64,000 nt of DNA from positions 62,001-126,000 of the forward strand of contig CAYNTO010000003.1 in the NCBI GenBank assembly GCA_964400355.1, read 5' to 3'. Under the pieces are notes generated by a model, which worked only from the letters and a program-made list of their open reading frames with translations, had not been told where the DNA came from and did not search any database. The position numbers and the translations under genes are program-made. The DNA comes from JACKAL01 sp964400355. Its GTDB lineage: Bacteria; Bdellovibrionota; Bdellovibrionia; Bdellovibrionales; JAGQZY01. Shown piece by piece: positions 17,231 to 25,571 of the stretch (positions within the stretch are counted from its first letter, which is position 1; every line of letters begins with the position of its first letter).

Positions 17231-17917
17231 CTAGACCTTACTTTTTTGTGCCTTTATTTTTTGAGCGAGAACTTCCTCGGCTGCAGAGGCTCTTAGGTAG
17301 AGGGGTTGCAGCTGTTGCCAATGAAGTTCCTTGTGATTGTGAGGGTGATGAAACACCTGTTCGTATATTTTTGCCGCTGATGGAAACGGTTCCAATTTGG
17401 AAAACTGCAAGTTTTTTGCTGCGAAATAATCGCCGCTGTTGGTGATCCAACAGTTTTCATGTGTGTAGAGCTTTTCGAGTTCTTTGGCGTCGATCAAAGT
17501 GGCGGAATGAAGTGTTTCTAGCGTCGTTCCCGACCAACGGTAGTCGCCGTAAAAGAACATATTTTTTTGCGCATCTAATACGACAGATATCGTTGATGTC
17601 ACATTGGGAGCATTGAGTGCAATGGCCCAGCAGTCCTCTACAGCCACAATAGGGATATCTTTACTATGAGCCAATGTGCGGGCAAAGCTCAGTGCCACAC
17701 GCAAGCCAGTAAAGCTCCCAGGGCCAACACCACAAATGATCCTTTGCGTGTCCTGGAGCTGGGAATCGCACGAAGCATAGAGTGCCGCAAGCTCGGTGAC
17801 GATCTTTTCGCTGTGGGAGGAGTCTTTGTTCCAGGTGGCCTCAGCCAAGATAGAACCGTCTCGCCCGAGTGCGACGGTTCCACGGTGTGTGCTGGTGTCC
17901 AAAGTTAGAGTGAGCAT
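17231..17917 (-). CDS. tsaB: tRNA threonylcarbamoyladenosine biosynthesis protein TsaB
   Basis: A 228-aa ASKHA-fold protein that partners TsaD and TsaE in making t6A37 of ANN-decoding tRNAs. The N-terminal LTLDTSTHRGTVAL and the hallmark GVGPGSFTGLRVALSFA are intact. It starts six bases after the rseP stop and is probably transcribed with it. The 98-bp gap downstream (17133-17230) contains no gene and leads into the J-like/HTH gene. Confidence 0.92.
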   Translation of the reverse strand: MLTLTLDTSTHRGTVALGRDGSILAEATWNKDSSHSEKIVTELAALYASCDSQLQDTQRIICGVGPGSFTGLRVALSFARTLAHSKDIPIVAVEDCWAIALNAPNVTSTISVVLDAQKNMFFYGDYRWSGTTLETLHSATLIDAKELEKLYTHENCWITNSGDYFAAKNLQFSKLEPFPSAAKIYEQVFHHPHNHKELHWQQLQPLYLRASAAEEVLAQKIKAQKSKV

Positions 17918-17923
17918 TGCTCG

Positions 17924-19594
17924 TTATAGCAAACGAGCAAAGTCATTGAAAAGAGAAAACGCAAGCAGAGACAAAAGAACAAATACACCAATTTGCTGGG
18001 CGATTTCGAGCTTTTTAATACTGATTGGGCTGCCTTTAATCGCTTCAATAGAAAACATAATAATATGGCCGCCATCGAGAACCGGGACTGGTAGCAAATT
18101 TAAAATAAATAAGTTGAGAGATATGATGGCCATAATCCGCAGGAACGAATCAAAACCCACTTCCCAGCTCTTCTTGGCCATTTGCCCAATAGAGATAAAT
18201 CCACCCAAATTTTTCGGAGACACTTTACCGCGAACGAGCAGCACAAAACTCATCACCGTCGCTTTTGTCCAATGCCATGTGTTGCCGCCGGCCCACGCGA
18301 TCTTGTCGGTGAGCGATTCAGGAGTCCAATTGAGATAGTCCACATGTTTTTTTGCTAGCGGTTGAATGCCAATGGCAAAGCGGTTCTGAGTATCGGCAAA
18401 TTCCGATTTAAATTCCATCATCTTTGGCTGGAGAGAAAACTGAAATTCTTTGCCGGCGCGAACAACTTTTACCGCGAGTGGTGGAGCATCTTTGCGGTAG
18501 GCGTTCACTGCTGTGGGAATGTCCGAGAATGTTTTTATAAGAGAATCGTTGATGGAAACGATTCTATCGTTGGGTTGCAAACCCGCTTTACTTGCAGGGC
18601 TATCTTCAACCACTTTGCCAATAAATGTATCTGGCGGGAAGTAGCCAAAACCTTTAACCGCATCGGGAAATGGAATTTTTTTAAGATCCCACTCAAATGT
18701 CAGACGCTGTGGTTCGTTTTCACCAGAAATCCCAAATCGATCGAGAACAAATACAATTTTCTCCGAAGAACTTTCGGAAATAAGTACTTCCTGAATTTGG
18801 CGAAATGTAGAGACCTTAATGTCATTGATAGAAAGAATTTCATCACCAGTCTGAAAACCAAGTTGGCCGAAAAGTGACTGAGGATCGGCCACACCAATCG
18901 CCGATGCATCCGACATAAATTCTAGTCCACCTATAGCACCTATGATTTCCCCAGGCTCAAGCGGGTTTTTAGATTCTGCAGCCTCGGTTTTGGCGATAAT
19001 CTTGATGGGCTCCTCTTCTGTTTCACGCACGACCTGGAACTCAATCGGTGCGTCGACAACACTTGAGATGTGCTCATCGACCTGACTCCAGCGGGTTACG
19101 GGTTGGTTGTTGATACTGAGAATTTTATCGCCCGAGCGAAATCCCAGTGAGTGGGCATAGGTATTTTCGTAAATATCACCCAAACGTGGCGATACGACCT
19201 GCTCACCCACGACTGTAAGAATAAAAAAGAGTACGAAAGCGAGAGCTAAATTCATCACCGGGCCTGCTAAGGCAATAAGAATACGTTGGTAGACGGGCTT
19301 ATCGAGGAACGAGCGATTTTTGAGCTCCGGAGGAACAGTTCCACCCAGTTCATCGCCGTACATCTTCACGTAACCACCAAAGGGAATCGCTGAAAGCGCG
19401 TAAGTGGTTTCACCGCGAACATATTTAAAGATTTTGGGGCCGAAACCCAAACTGAACGTTTCCACCTTTACGTTAAAAAAACGCGCCATCCAAAAGTGAC
19501 CAAGCTCATGAATAAAAATGAGCACACTTAAAAGGATTGTCATGGGTACTACGAAGAGGAAACCTTGGTGAAAAAAATTTGTGATAAAGTCCAT
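17924..19594 (-). CDS. rseP: Site-2 zinc metalloprotease RseP with three PDZ-like regions
   Basis: A 556-aa membrane protease of family M50, longer than the usual 450 aa. The zinc motif HELGH is at residues 29-33 and the third ligand motif VLDGG at about 505-509. The central periplasmic part holds three PDZ-like units, each with a GxxxGDxIxSINxxxV core (LGFRSGDKILSIN, LGFQTGDEILSIN, AGLQPNDRIVSIN), where E. coli RseP has two. RseP cleaves anti-sigma factors within the membrane in the envelope stress response and also clears signal peptides. It lies upstream of tsaB. The cdsA run is upstream on the same strand, in the common cdsA-rseP neighbourhood, but a secreted-protein gene intervenes. Confidence 0.93.
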   Translation of the reverse strand: MDFITNFFHQGFLFVVPMTILLSVLIFIHELGHFWMARFFNVKVETFSLGFGPKIFKYVRGETTYALSAIPFGGYVKMYGDELGGTVPPELKNRSFLDKPVYQRILIALAGPVMNLALAFVLFFILTVVGEQVVSPRLGDIYENTYAHSLGFRSGDKILSINNQPVTRWSQVDEHISSVVDAPIEFQVVRETEEEPIKIIAKTEAAESKNPLEPGEIIGAIGGLEFMSDASAIGVADPQSLFGQLGFQTGDEILSINDIKVSTFRQIQEVLISESSSEKIVFVLDRFGISGENEPQRLTFEWDLKKIPFPDAVKGFGYFPPDTFIGKVVEDSPASKAGLQPNDRIVSINDSLIKTFSDIPTAVNAYRKDAPPLAVKVVRAGKEFQFSLQPKMMEFKSEFADTQNRFAIGIQPLAKKHVDYLNWTPESLTDKIAWAGGNTWHWTKATVMSFVLLVRGKVSPKNLGGFISIGQMAKKSWEVGFDSFLRIMAIISLNLFILNLLPVPVLDGGHIIMFSIEAIKGSPISIKKLEIAQQIGVFVLLSLLAFSLFNDFARLL

Positions 19595-19738
19595 CCCAAT
19601 ATTCTAGTTTTCTCCAATGGCAAAGTCGAGGGGCTATGACAAAGCTAGACAATGCTTAAGTAGAGCCCAGCTTATCTCTAAATCGAATATATTGGGGATA
19701 CGCACTAGAGGCATCTTTGGAAGGTATATCTACCAGCG

Positions 19739-20746
19739 TCACTCGCTTCTGTTCAATATACCAATGATGAAGGCGCTTAAATCTGTAGGTTGTTGGGGAG
19801 CTAGACATCGCGCCATGGGGCAACCCCGGCCAGTTTCCTTAACATCGGCAACGGTGGTAACTGGTAATAAATGCTGCCGGTTTTGCCAGTGCAGGCGTGA
19901 GAGCTGTATGCGATTTTTCATGTCTGTCGTAAGCACTACTGAATTTTCGCTGTTCAGTTCTACGGGGTTCTTTACATATAGAAAACTCGCAAAGGGCCCT
20001 ATGTAACCCGGCGCGAACCGTGCGGCGAGAACGTCAAAAAGAGTGGCTCCCGATGAGGTATTGACGATGGAAGATAGAAACTCGGCCTTAGAGAGTCCAA
20101 GCGTGGTCCAATTCGAGGAAAGCAAAGAGAGTGAAACAAGAGTGGAGTTGGCGACGTCTTCGAACACTCGCGCGAGATCTCCTTCACTAAAAGTATTGTT
20201 TTTAACGGCCAGGCTCGTTTTGAGTTGTGCTTCCCAGCGCGCAATTAAATCGGGACGCTCGAAAAATAAATAGCGCCCAAAAGCCGCAAACGTGAGTGCC
20301 GTCGAACTGATAAGGGATTTATTTTGCGGTGTCACACCGGCCTCAATCATAATGTCATCGCGGCCAAATCGAATGACAATAGACTCAGGGAATACACCAT
20401 CAAAAACTTCAAGGGGTTTTAATGAATGCTTCTGGAAAGTGGATTCACGTGGGCGCAGTTCGCTTGCATTAACAACCTCCAGATCAGACTCGCGTATTTC
20501 GGCGCGAAACTGCAACAACTCCCGAGTCATTTCTCGCAGCACCGGCCGGAAGGATTCTTCTGTGAGAAGCCGTATCTCGCGTGTAACTTCGGGCAGCTTG
20601 GATTGCTCGGAAATTTCTAAGGACAGATAGCGAGAGTTGATTGATTGCGATAATGTAAAGATGTCTACGCATTGCGGAGATCCCGCTCCAACACTTAACG
20701 AGGGACAAAGCATAATACCAACAGTGAGAATCAAACAAAATCGCAT
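19739..20746 (-). CDS. Secreted protein of unknown function
   Basis: A 335-aa protein with a signal peptide (residues 1-18 or so, ending SVGAG). It is mostly helical with charged stretches and ends with a short Cys-containing segment (GRGCPMARC) before the last 20 residues. I do not recognise it. The frame is open to 20797, but ATG 20746 gives the signal peptide and has an AGAGGG element upstream. It sits between cdsA and rseP, genes that are adjacent in many proteobacteria, so it looks like an insertion into that conserved pair. The 144-bp gap 19595-19738 holds no gene. Confidence 0.65.
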   Translation of the reverse strand: MRFCLILTVGIMLCPSLSVGAGSPQCVDIFTLSQSINSRYLSLEISEQSKLPEVTREIRLLTEESFRPVLREMTRELLQFRAEIRESDLEVVNASELRPRESTFQKHSLKPLEVFDGVFPESIVIRFGRDDIMIEAGVTPQNKSLISSTALTFAAFGRYLFFERPDLIARWEAQLKTSLAVKNNTFSEGDLARVFEDVANSTLVSLSLLSSNWTTLGLSKAEFLSSIVNTSSGATLFDVLAARFAPGYIGPFASFLYVKNPVELNSENSVVLTTDMKNRIQLSRLHWQNRQHLLPVTTVADVKETGRGCPMARCLAPQQPTDLSAFIIGILNRSE

Positions 20747-20800
20747 GAAGCGCCAGCCCTCTGGGAAAAGTAAATAGATATGGAATATAATGCACAATCG

Positions 20801-20820
20801 GTGGCCCTTGCTAGGGCCAC
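20801..20820. other. GC-rich perfect hairpin between cdsA and the secreted-protein gene
   Basis: GTGGCCC (20801-20807) and GGGCCAC (20814-20820) flank a 6-nt loop, 45 bp after the cdsA stop. No T-tract follows on the minus strand, so it may pause or attenuate transcription rather than end it. Confidence 0.45.
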
Positions 20821-20864
20821 TGTAAAAGCGCCAGTACTGTCGATGAATTAAACAGGGGATTGGC

Positions 20865-21674
20865 TTAGTGAAAGTAGGGTGCTAGGTCGAAGATACGTGT
20901 GTAGAGAAACAAAACGATAGAGCCGAAATAGACGCCGTCTATACGATCAAGAAATCCACCGTGGCCGGGCATGAGCTTTCCTGAATCTTTGTTGCCGGTA
21001 TAGCGCTTTATAAGGGATTCGAAAAAATCGCCAATTTGCGCAAAGAAACCAATGGTTAAGCAAATGATCACCCACTGCAAAATAGGTAACGGTGCGGGAG
21101 AGGTAAAATACATAAAGACGACTCCAAACACCATCGATCCCACCAAACCGCCCAGTACGCCGGATACGGTTTTTTTGGGAGAAATCTTAGGAAAGATCTT
21201 ACGTCCACCAAAGGTCATTCCAGAGAACAAAGCAAAGGAGTCCCCCAAAAAGACGGTGATCATTAAGAAATAAAAAAGTTTCCAGCCGAATTCCATGGTG
21301 AGTTGCAAGGTAAGGGCCGGCAACAGCGCACAGTAAATGACTCCCCACAGAGACCACTCCATATTTTTGTAGGCATCTACCGGCTCAAATTTAGAGTAGT
21401 AAACGACTCCTTTACTCGCTAACACTAAAAACGAAGCGAGAAGCACAGGCAATGTTAAAAGTGGATTTACGATATGTGTGGTACAAACCGCTAAGGAGCA
21501 TGCTACAAATAGCGAGGCCCAGAGCTTTGACGGCGAAAATAAAGCGGCGAATTCCACAATTGCCACAAAAACAACGATCATCGATAAAACGACCACGCCT
21601 TGTGAACCAAAAAAGTAGGTTGTGCTAAAGAGGAGTGCTGCGCCTATGAGTGCCGAGACCCAACGCAATAACAT
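20865..21674 (-). CDS. cdsA: Phosphatidate cytidylyltransferase CdsA
   Basis: A 269-aa integral membrane enzyme with about eight hydrophobic segments, making CDP-diacylglycerol from phosphatidate and CTP for phospholipid synthesis. The C-terminal family signature KDSGKLMPGHGGFLDRIDG is complete, and SPKKTVSG precedes it. It starts three bases after the uppS stop and ends the rpsB-tsf-pyrH-frr-uppS-cdsA run. Confidence 0.95.
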   Translation of the reverse strand: MLLRWVSALIGAALLFSTTYFFGSQGVVVLSMIVVFVAIVEFAALFSPSKLWASLFVACSLAVCTTHIVNPLLTLPVLLASFLVLASKGVVYYSKFEPVDAYKNMEWSLWGVIYCALLPALTLQLTMEFGWKLFYFLMITVFLGDSFALFSGMTFGGRKIFPKISPKKTVSGVLGGLVGSMVFGVVFMYFTSPAPLPILQWVIICLTIGFFAQIGDFFESLIKRYTGNKDSGKLMPGHGGFLDRIDGVYFGSIVLFLYTRIFDLAPYFH

Positions 21675-21677
21675 GGT

Positions 21678-22415
21678 TTACGGCCGATCATTCAACATCT
21701 GAGACGATGTTTTGCCATATCGGCGTTCGCGCTGGGAAAAATTTTGCAAGGCTTTGTGAAGTTCTGCGATCGTAAAATCTGGCCACAAGATCGATGAAAA
21801 ATACATTTCCGTGTAGGCCGATTGCCAGGTGAGAAAGTTGGAAGTGCGCATCTCGCCGCTGGTGCGAATGATCAAATCTGGATCTGGAGTAGGGTAGGTC
21901 GAAAGATAGGCGCTAAACAGGTTTTCAGTGAGATCTTCCAGTTTTCGTGTACCCAATTGTACGTCGCGAGCGAACATTTTTGCAGCGTTTACGATTTCCT
22001 GGCGACCACCGTAGCTCAGTGCAAAGAACAAGTTCAGCCCTGTACACTTTTTTGTAGCTTCCATGGTTTTTGTAATCTCAGTTACAGCCGAAGAGGGAAG
22101 ACGATCCAAATCACCAATGCATGAGAAGCGAATATTGTTTTTTACTAAATTCTGACGCTCTTTTTTGAGATACTTGGTAAGTAGCTTCATCAAAAAATTC
22201 ACTTCGGTTGTCGGGCGATGCCAGTTCTCAGTGGAAAAAGCATAAAGCGTGAGGTTCTCGACGTTTAACCGCGAGCACTCCTCAATGATCTGCTTAGCCA
22301 CTCGAGTTCCCTTGAGATGGCCAAAGAGACGACCTTTATGTTTTTTCTCAGCCCATCGGCCGTTGCCATCCATGATAATGGCAAGGTGACGGAGAGACGG
22401 CGTCGAATCTGTCAT
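21678..22415 (-). CDS. uppS: Undecaprenyl diphosphate synthase UppS
   Basis: A 245-aa cis-prenyltransferase that builds the C55 lipid carrier for peptidoglycan and other surface polymers. The catalytic Asp16 lies in IIMDGNGRWA, and the H-x-x-G-x-x region (RLFGHLKGT), SFFALSYGGR-like FALSYGGRQEI and DLIIRTSGEMRTSNFLTWQ motifs are intact. Its ATG overlaps the frr stop as ATGA. Confidence 0.96.
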   Translation of the reverse strand: MTDSTPSLRHLAIIMDGNGRWAEKKHKGRLFGHLKGTRVAKQIIEECSRLNVENLTLYAFSTENWHRPTTEVNFLMKLLTKYLKKERQNLVKNNIRFSCIGDLDRLPSSAVTEITKTMEATKKCTGLNLFFALSYGGRQEIVNAAKMFARDVQLGTRKLEDLTENLFSAYLSTYPTPDPDLIIRTSGEMRTSNFLTWQSAYTEMYFSSILWPDFTIAELHKALQNFSQRERRYGKTSSQMLNDRP

Positions 22416-22975
22416 ATTGTCATTATTTCTTTTTCTTTTTCGGCAGCCAACTTATCGAGGTCCGCAGAGTATTTGTCTGTGAGCTTTTGAATCTCGTCTA
22501 AGTGCTGTTTGTTTTGATCTTCAGAAATTAGTTTGTCTTTAAGAGCCACTTTGAGCTCTTCGTTGGCATCTCTGCGAGCCATACGTACTGCAACTTTGCC
22601 ATCCTCAACGTATTTCTTCGCCTGTTTTACAAGTTCTTTACGGCGGTCTTCAGTGAGGTCGGGAAGGCGAAGACGAATCACCTTACCGTCGTTGATAGGT
22701 GCCATGCCCACATCACTCTTAACAATTCCGCTTTCGATGGCTTTGAGAACCGAGGCTTCCCACGGTGCGATCATAAATGAACGGGCGTCGGGAGTGGTGA
22801 TTGAGGCAACTTGATTGAGCGGTGTTGGGGTGCCGTAATAGTCCACGCGAATGTTATCGAGCATGGAGATCTGTGCGCGACCGGTACGGATTTTTTTAAA
22901 TTCGTTTCCCAGTGCAGCGACGGCGGCTTTCATTTTTGCTTCGGTGCTGGCTACCATATCTTTTGCAGCAAACAT
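22412..22975 (-). CDS. frr: Ribosome recycling factor
   Basis: A 187-aa protein that, with EF-G, splits post-termination ribosomes. Conserved features are FKKIRTGRAQISMLDNIRVDYYG, a Q-V-A-S-I pattern (NQVASITTPD) and the ending LDEIQKLTDKYSADLDKL. The frame is open to 23014, but AAGGAG lies five bases before ATG 22975, which also gives the normal length. It follows pyrH after ten bases. Confidence 0.97.
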   Translation of the reverse strand: MFAAKDMVASTEAKMKAAVAALGNEFKKIRTGRAQISMLDNIRVDYYGTPTPLNQVASITTPDARSFMIAPWEASVLKAIESGIVKSDVGMAPINDGKVIRLRLPDLTEDRRKELVKQAKKYVEDGKVAVRMARRDANEELKVALKDKLISEDQNKQHLDEIQKLTDKYSADLDKLAAEKEKEIMTI

Positions 22976-22985
22976 GTGGACTCCT

Positions 22986-23699
22986 TTAGTTGATGAGCGT
23001 TCCAACAGTCTCACCCTTAAGAATACGGATGATATTGCCTTTTTCCATCAATTTAAATGTAATAATTGGTAAGCGGTTGTCCATGCACAAACTCAGAGCA
23101 GTTGAATCCATCACTTTTAAACCCTTGTTGAGCGCGTCTTTGTGAGTGAGTTGGTCAAATTTAACAGCATCTTTGTGTTTTGCCGGATCTTTATCGTAAG
23201 TGCCATCCACATTGGTGGCTTTTAACAGCACTTCTGCATTGATTTCCATGCCACGCAGAGCGGCTGCAGTGTCGGTTGTGAAATAGGGATTACCCGTACC
23301 AGATGCAAAGATCACCAAACGCTGCTTTTCCAAGTGGCGCACGGCTTTTCTGCGAATATACGGTTCTGCGATTTGAGCCATTTCGATGGCCGATTGAACG
23401 CGGGTTTGAACGCCGCGCTTTTCCAGGGCGTCCTGGAGTGCAAGGGCATTGATACTGGTTGCGAGCATTCCCATGTAATCAGAACTGGCGCGATCCATGC
23501 CTTTGGTAGAAGCAGCAACACCTCTAAAAATGTTGCCGCCGCCAACCACAATAGCGATCTCAGCACCAAGACCGTGGGCTTCACAGATCTCAGAGGCCAC
23601 TTGAGCAAGAACGTCGATGTTGATTCCAAACCCCTGATCACCGGCAAGAGCTTCGCCGCTGAGTTTGAGCAGAATCCGTTTGTATTTCAAGGTGGCCAT
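22986..23699 (-). CDS. pyrH: Uridylate kinase PyrH
   Basis: A 237-aa hexameric UMP kinase of the amino-acid-kinase fold, making UDP. Conserved parts are ILLKLSGEAL, the GGGNIFRG loop, the DYMGMLATSINALAL helix and the ATP-site region DGTYDKDPAK. The length is normal. It sits in the standard tsf-pyrH-frr order. Confidence 0.97.
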   Translation of the reverse strand: MATLKYKRILLKLSGEALAGDQGFGINIDVLAQVASEICEAHGLGAEIAIVVGGGNIFRGVAASTKGMDRASSDYMGMLATSINALALQDALEKRGVQTRVQSAIEMAQIAEPYIRRKAVRHLEKQRLVIFASGTGNPYFTTDTAAALRGMEINAEVLLKATNVDGTYDKDPAKHKDAVKFDQLTHKDALNKGLKVMDSTALSLCMDNRLPIITFKLMEKGNIIRILKGETVGTLIN

Positions 23700-23720
23700 C
23701 TGTGGTGCTCCCGGATGAGA

Positions 23721-24371
23721 TTATTGTTTGAGTGTTGCTGCAACTTCCGCTGCGAAATCAACGCTGTCCTTCTCGATGCCTTCGCCAAGTTCAAAACGAA
23801 CAAAGCGACGGATCACAATATTCTCACCGATGTGAGCGATTGTATTTTGCAAATGCTCAGTCACCGTGATGTCGGGGTTCTTGATATACTTTTGGCTCAT
23901 AAGCACGCTCTCAGCGAGCCACTTCTTGATTTGACCATCGACGATTTTGTCGACCATCTCGGCTTTTTTACCGGCCTCAAGGTTAGTAGCTTTAAGAACG
24001 GCGCGTTCTTTTTCGATTTTATCGGCGGGGATTTCAGCCTCTGTCACTGCCAGAGGGTTCGCTGCAGCAATGTGCATTGCGATGTCTGCTGCGAATTTTT
24101 TGAAACCTTCGTTGCGAGCTACGAAATCTGTCTCTGAATTGATCTCCACCATCACACCAATGCGGCCTTCGCCGTGGATGTAGGAATAGACAAGGCCCTC
24201 AGCTGCCGTACGACCCGCTTTTTTTGCGGCCTTGCTCAGACCTTTTTGTCTGAGCCAGTCGATGGATTTTTCAAAGTCACCTGCGTTTTCTTCGAGAGCT
24301 TTTTTGCAATCAAGCATTCCCGCACTTGTTCTATCGCGGAGTTCGCGAACCATTTGCGCTGTTACTGCCAT
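23721..24371 (-). CDS. tsf: Elongation factor Ts (short form)
   Basis: A 216-aa guanine nucleotide exchange factor for EF-Tu. The N-terminal UBA-like domain VRELRDRTSAGMLDCKKAL and the core TDFVAR motif (81-86) are intact. At 216 aa it is shorter than the 283-aa E. coli protein, like the Thermus form that lacks the second core subdomain. It starts three bases after the rpsB stop. Confidence 0.96.
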   Translation of the reverse strand: MAVTAQMVRELRDRTSAGMLDCKKALEENAGDFEKSIDWLRQKGLSKAAKKAGRTAAEGLVYSYIHGEGRIGVMVEINSETDFVARNEGFKKFAADIAMHIAAANPLAVTEAEIPADKIEKERAVLKATNLEAGKKAEMVDKIVDGQIKKWLAESVLMSQKYIKNPDITVTEHLQNTIAHIGENIVIRRFVRFELGEGIEKDSVDFAAEVAATLKQ

Positions 24372-24374
24372 GGA

Positions 24375-25355
24375 TTACTCCTTCTCAGTTCCAGGCGTAG
24401 TGGCGCCTTCAGCATCCTCTGCAGGTGCCGCTACTTCTTGTTCAACTTCAGCTAAAATCTCGATGTCATCTGCAGTGCCGGCCGCAACAAGCTTACGGCC
24501 TTTAGCTGCTTTAACAACCGAAGGTGCCGGAGCTGGAGTTTTTGCGTCTTTGCGCTCATCTTTACCGCCGCCGCGAGCAGGTTTGCCTTTAGCAGGCGCT
24601 TTTTCAGCAGCCAATTCTTTTTGCTCTTTTTCAAGATCGGATTTCTTATCCGTCATTTCGCGAGCTTTCGATTCATACTTCGCAGCGCCGGCCAAATAGG
24701 CTTCTGCGACGAGGTCGCTGAATAACTTGATGGAGCGGATAGCATCATCGTTTGCAGGGATTGGATAATCGATTGTCGATGGATCAGAGTTGGTATCGCA
24801 AAGGCCAACAACTTTGATTCCCAGTTTTTTAGCTTCGAGAACAGCGATGTGTTCTTTGTTGATATCAACTACAAACAGCAAACCAGCTGGTTCTTTCATT
24901 TCGCGAATACCTTGCAGATATTCGTTTAATTTTACGTATTCTTTCTCCATGGAGTGGCGTTCTTTTTTAGAGAAGTACTCGAGTTCGCCTTTTTCGCGCA
25001 TTTGATCGATCTTTTTTAAACGATCGATCGATTGCTTGATGGTTACAAAGTTAGTGAGAGTTCCACCCAACCAGCGTTTAGTCACAAAGTACTGACCGCA
25101 CTTATTTGCTGCTTCTTGGATTGTCTCTTCTGCTTGTTTTTTAGTACCAACAAAAATCATGCGCTCGCCGTTAGCAGCCATGTTCTCAACGAACTGGATC
25201 GCTTCTTTAGCTTTTGCGAGTGTTTTTTGTAGGTCGATAATGTGAATTCCGCCACGGGATGTGTATACGAAATTCTTCATCTTCGGATTCCAACGTTCTT
25301 TCTGGTGACCGAAATGTACGCCGGCGTCCAACATGTTTTTCATGTTTAGATTCAT
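24375..25355 (-). CDS. rpsB: 30S ribosomal protein S2 with long charged C-terminal extension
   Basis: A 326-aa S2, where the core of about 233 residues is standard (AGVHFGHQKERWNPKM, IHIIDLQKT, then VGLCDTNSDP). Residues about 234-326 are an added low-complexity tail: Lys/Glu/Ala-rich, then a Gly/Arg/Lys patch (residues near 260), then acidic and Ala/Thr-rich to the end. The tail should be disordered and exposed on the 30S surface. The frame is open to 25409, but AAGGAG and the conserved N-terminus place the start at ATG 25355. It begins the rpsB-tsf-pyrH-frr-uppS-cdsA run, and its leader is rich in hairpins. Confidence 0.96.
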   Translation of the reverse strand: MNLNMKNMLDAGVHFGHQKERWNPKMKNFVYTSRGGIHIIDLQKTLAKAKEAIQFVENMAANGERMIFVGTKKQAEETIQEAANKCGQYFVTKRWLGGTLTNFVTIKQSIDRLKKIDQMREKGELEYFSKKERHSMEKEYVKLNEYLQGIREMKEPAGLLFVVDINKEHIAVLEAKKLGIKVVGLCDTNSDPSTIDYPIPANDDAIRSIKLFSDLVAEAYLAGAAKYESKAREMTDKKSDLEKEQKELAAEKAPAKGKPARGGGKDERKDAKTPAPAPSVVKAAKGRKLVAAGTADDIEILAEVEQEVAAPAEDAEGATTPGTEKE

Positions 25356-25380
25356 AGTGTTCTCCTTCTGGTTAATCCGC

Positions 25381-25436
25381 CCTTTCAGATACCCTCCTTG
25401 CGGAGGCACCAGTGGAGTCTGAAAGGTGTGAATTTG
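25381..25436 (-). promoter_or_regulatory. Structured rpsB leader, candidate S2 autoregulatory element
   Basis: In the rpsB 5' leader a perfect outer stem (CCTTTCAGA 25381-25389 with TCTGAAAGG 25428-25436) encloses an inner stem CCTCC/GGAGG (25393-25406). Further hairpins lie at 25441-25454, 25483-25496 and around 25531-25551. S2 represses its own rpsB-tsf mRNA in other bacteria by binding a leader structure, so the same is likely here. The match to the known rpsB motif was not computed. Confidence 0.5.
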
Positions 25437-25571
25437 TTGAGGTACTTGTGTACCAAGAACGGGTGGGGCTGTCGAGAATTAATGCCCCCGCGGGCACTAA
25501 TTTCTAGGAGTGGAAGAATGGGATTTACGGCCCTCGTTCAAATAGGGCCTTCGAACGAATAACAATATGCG

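Noticed and set aside
17107..17445. Plus-strand ORF of 112 aa beginning near 17107
   Set aside because: It is antisense to tsaB and the J-like/HTH gene and shows no ribosome binding site or family match. It is a shadow.
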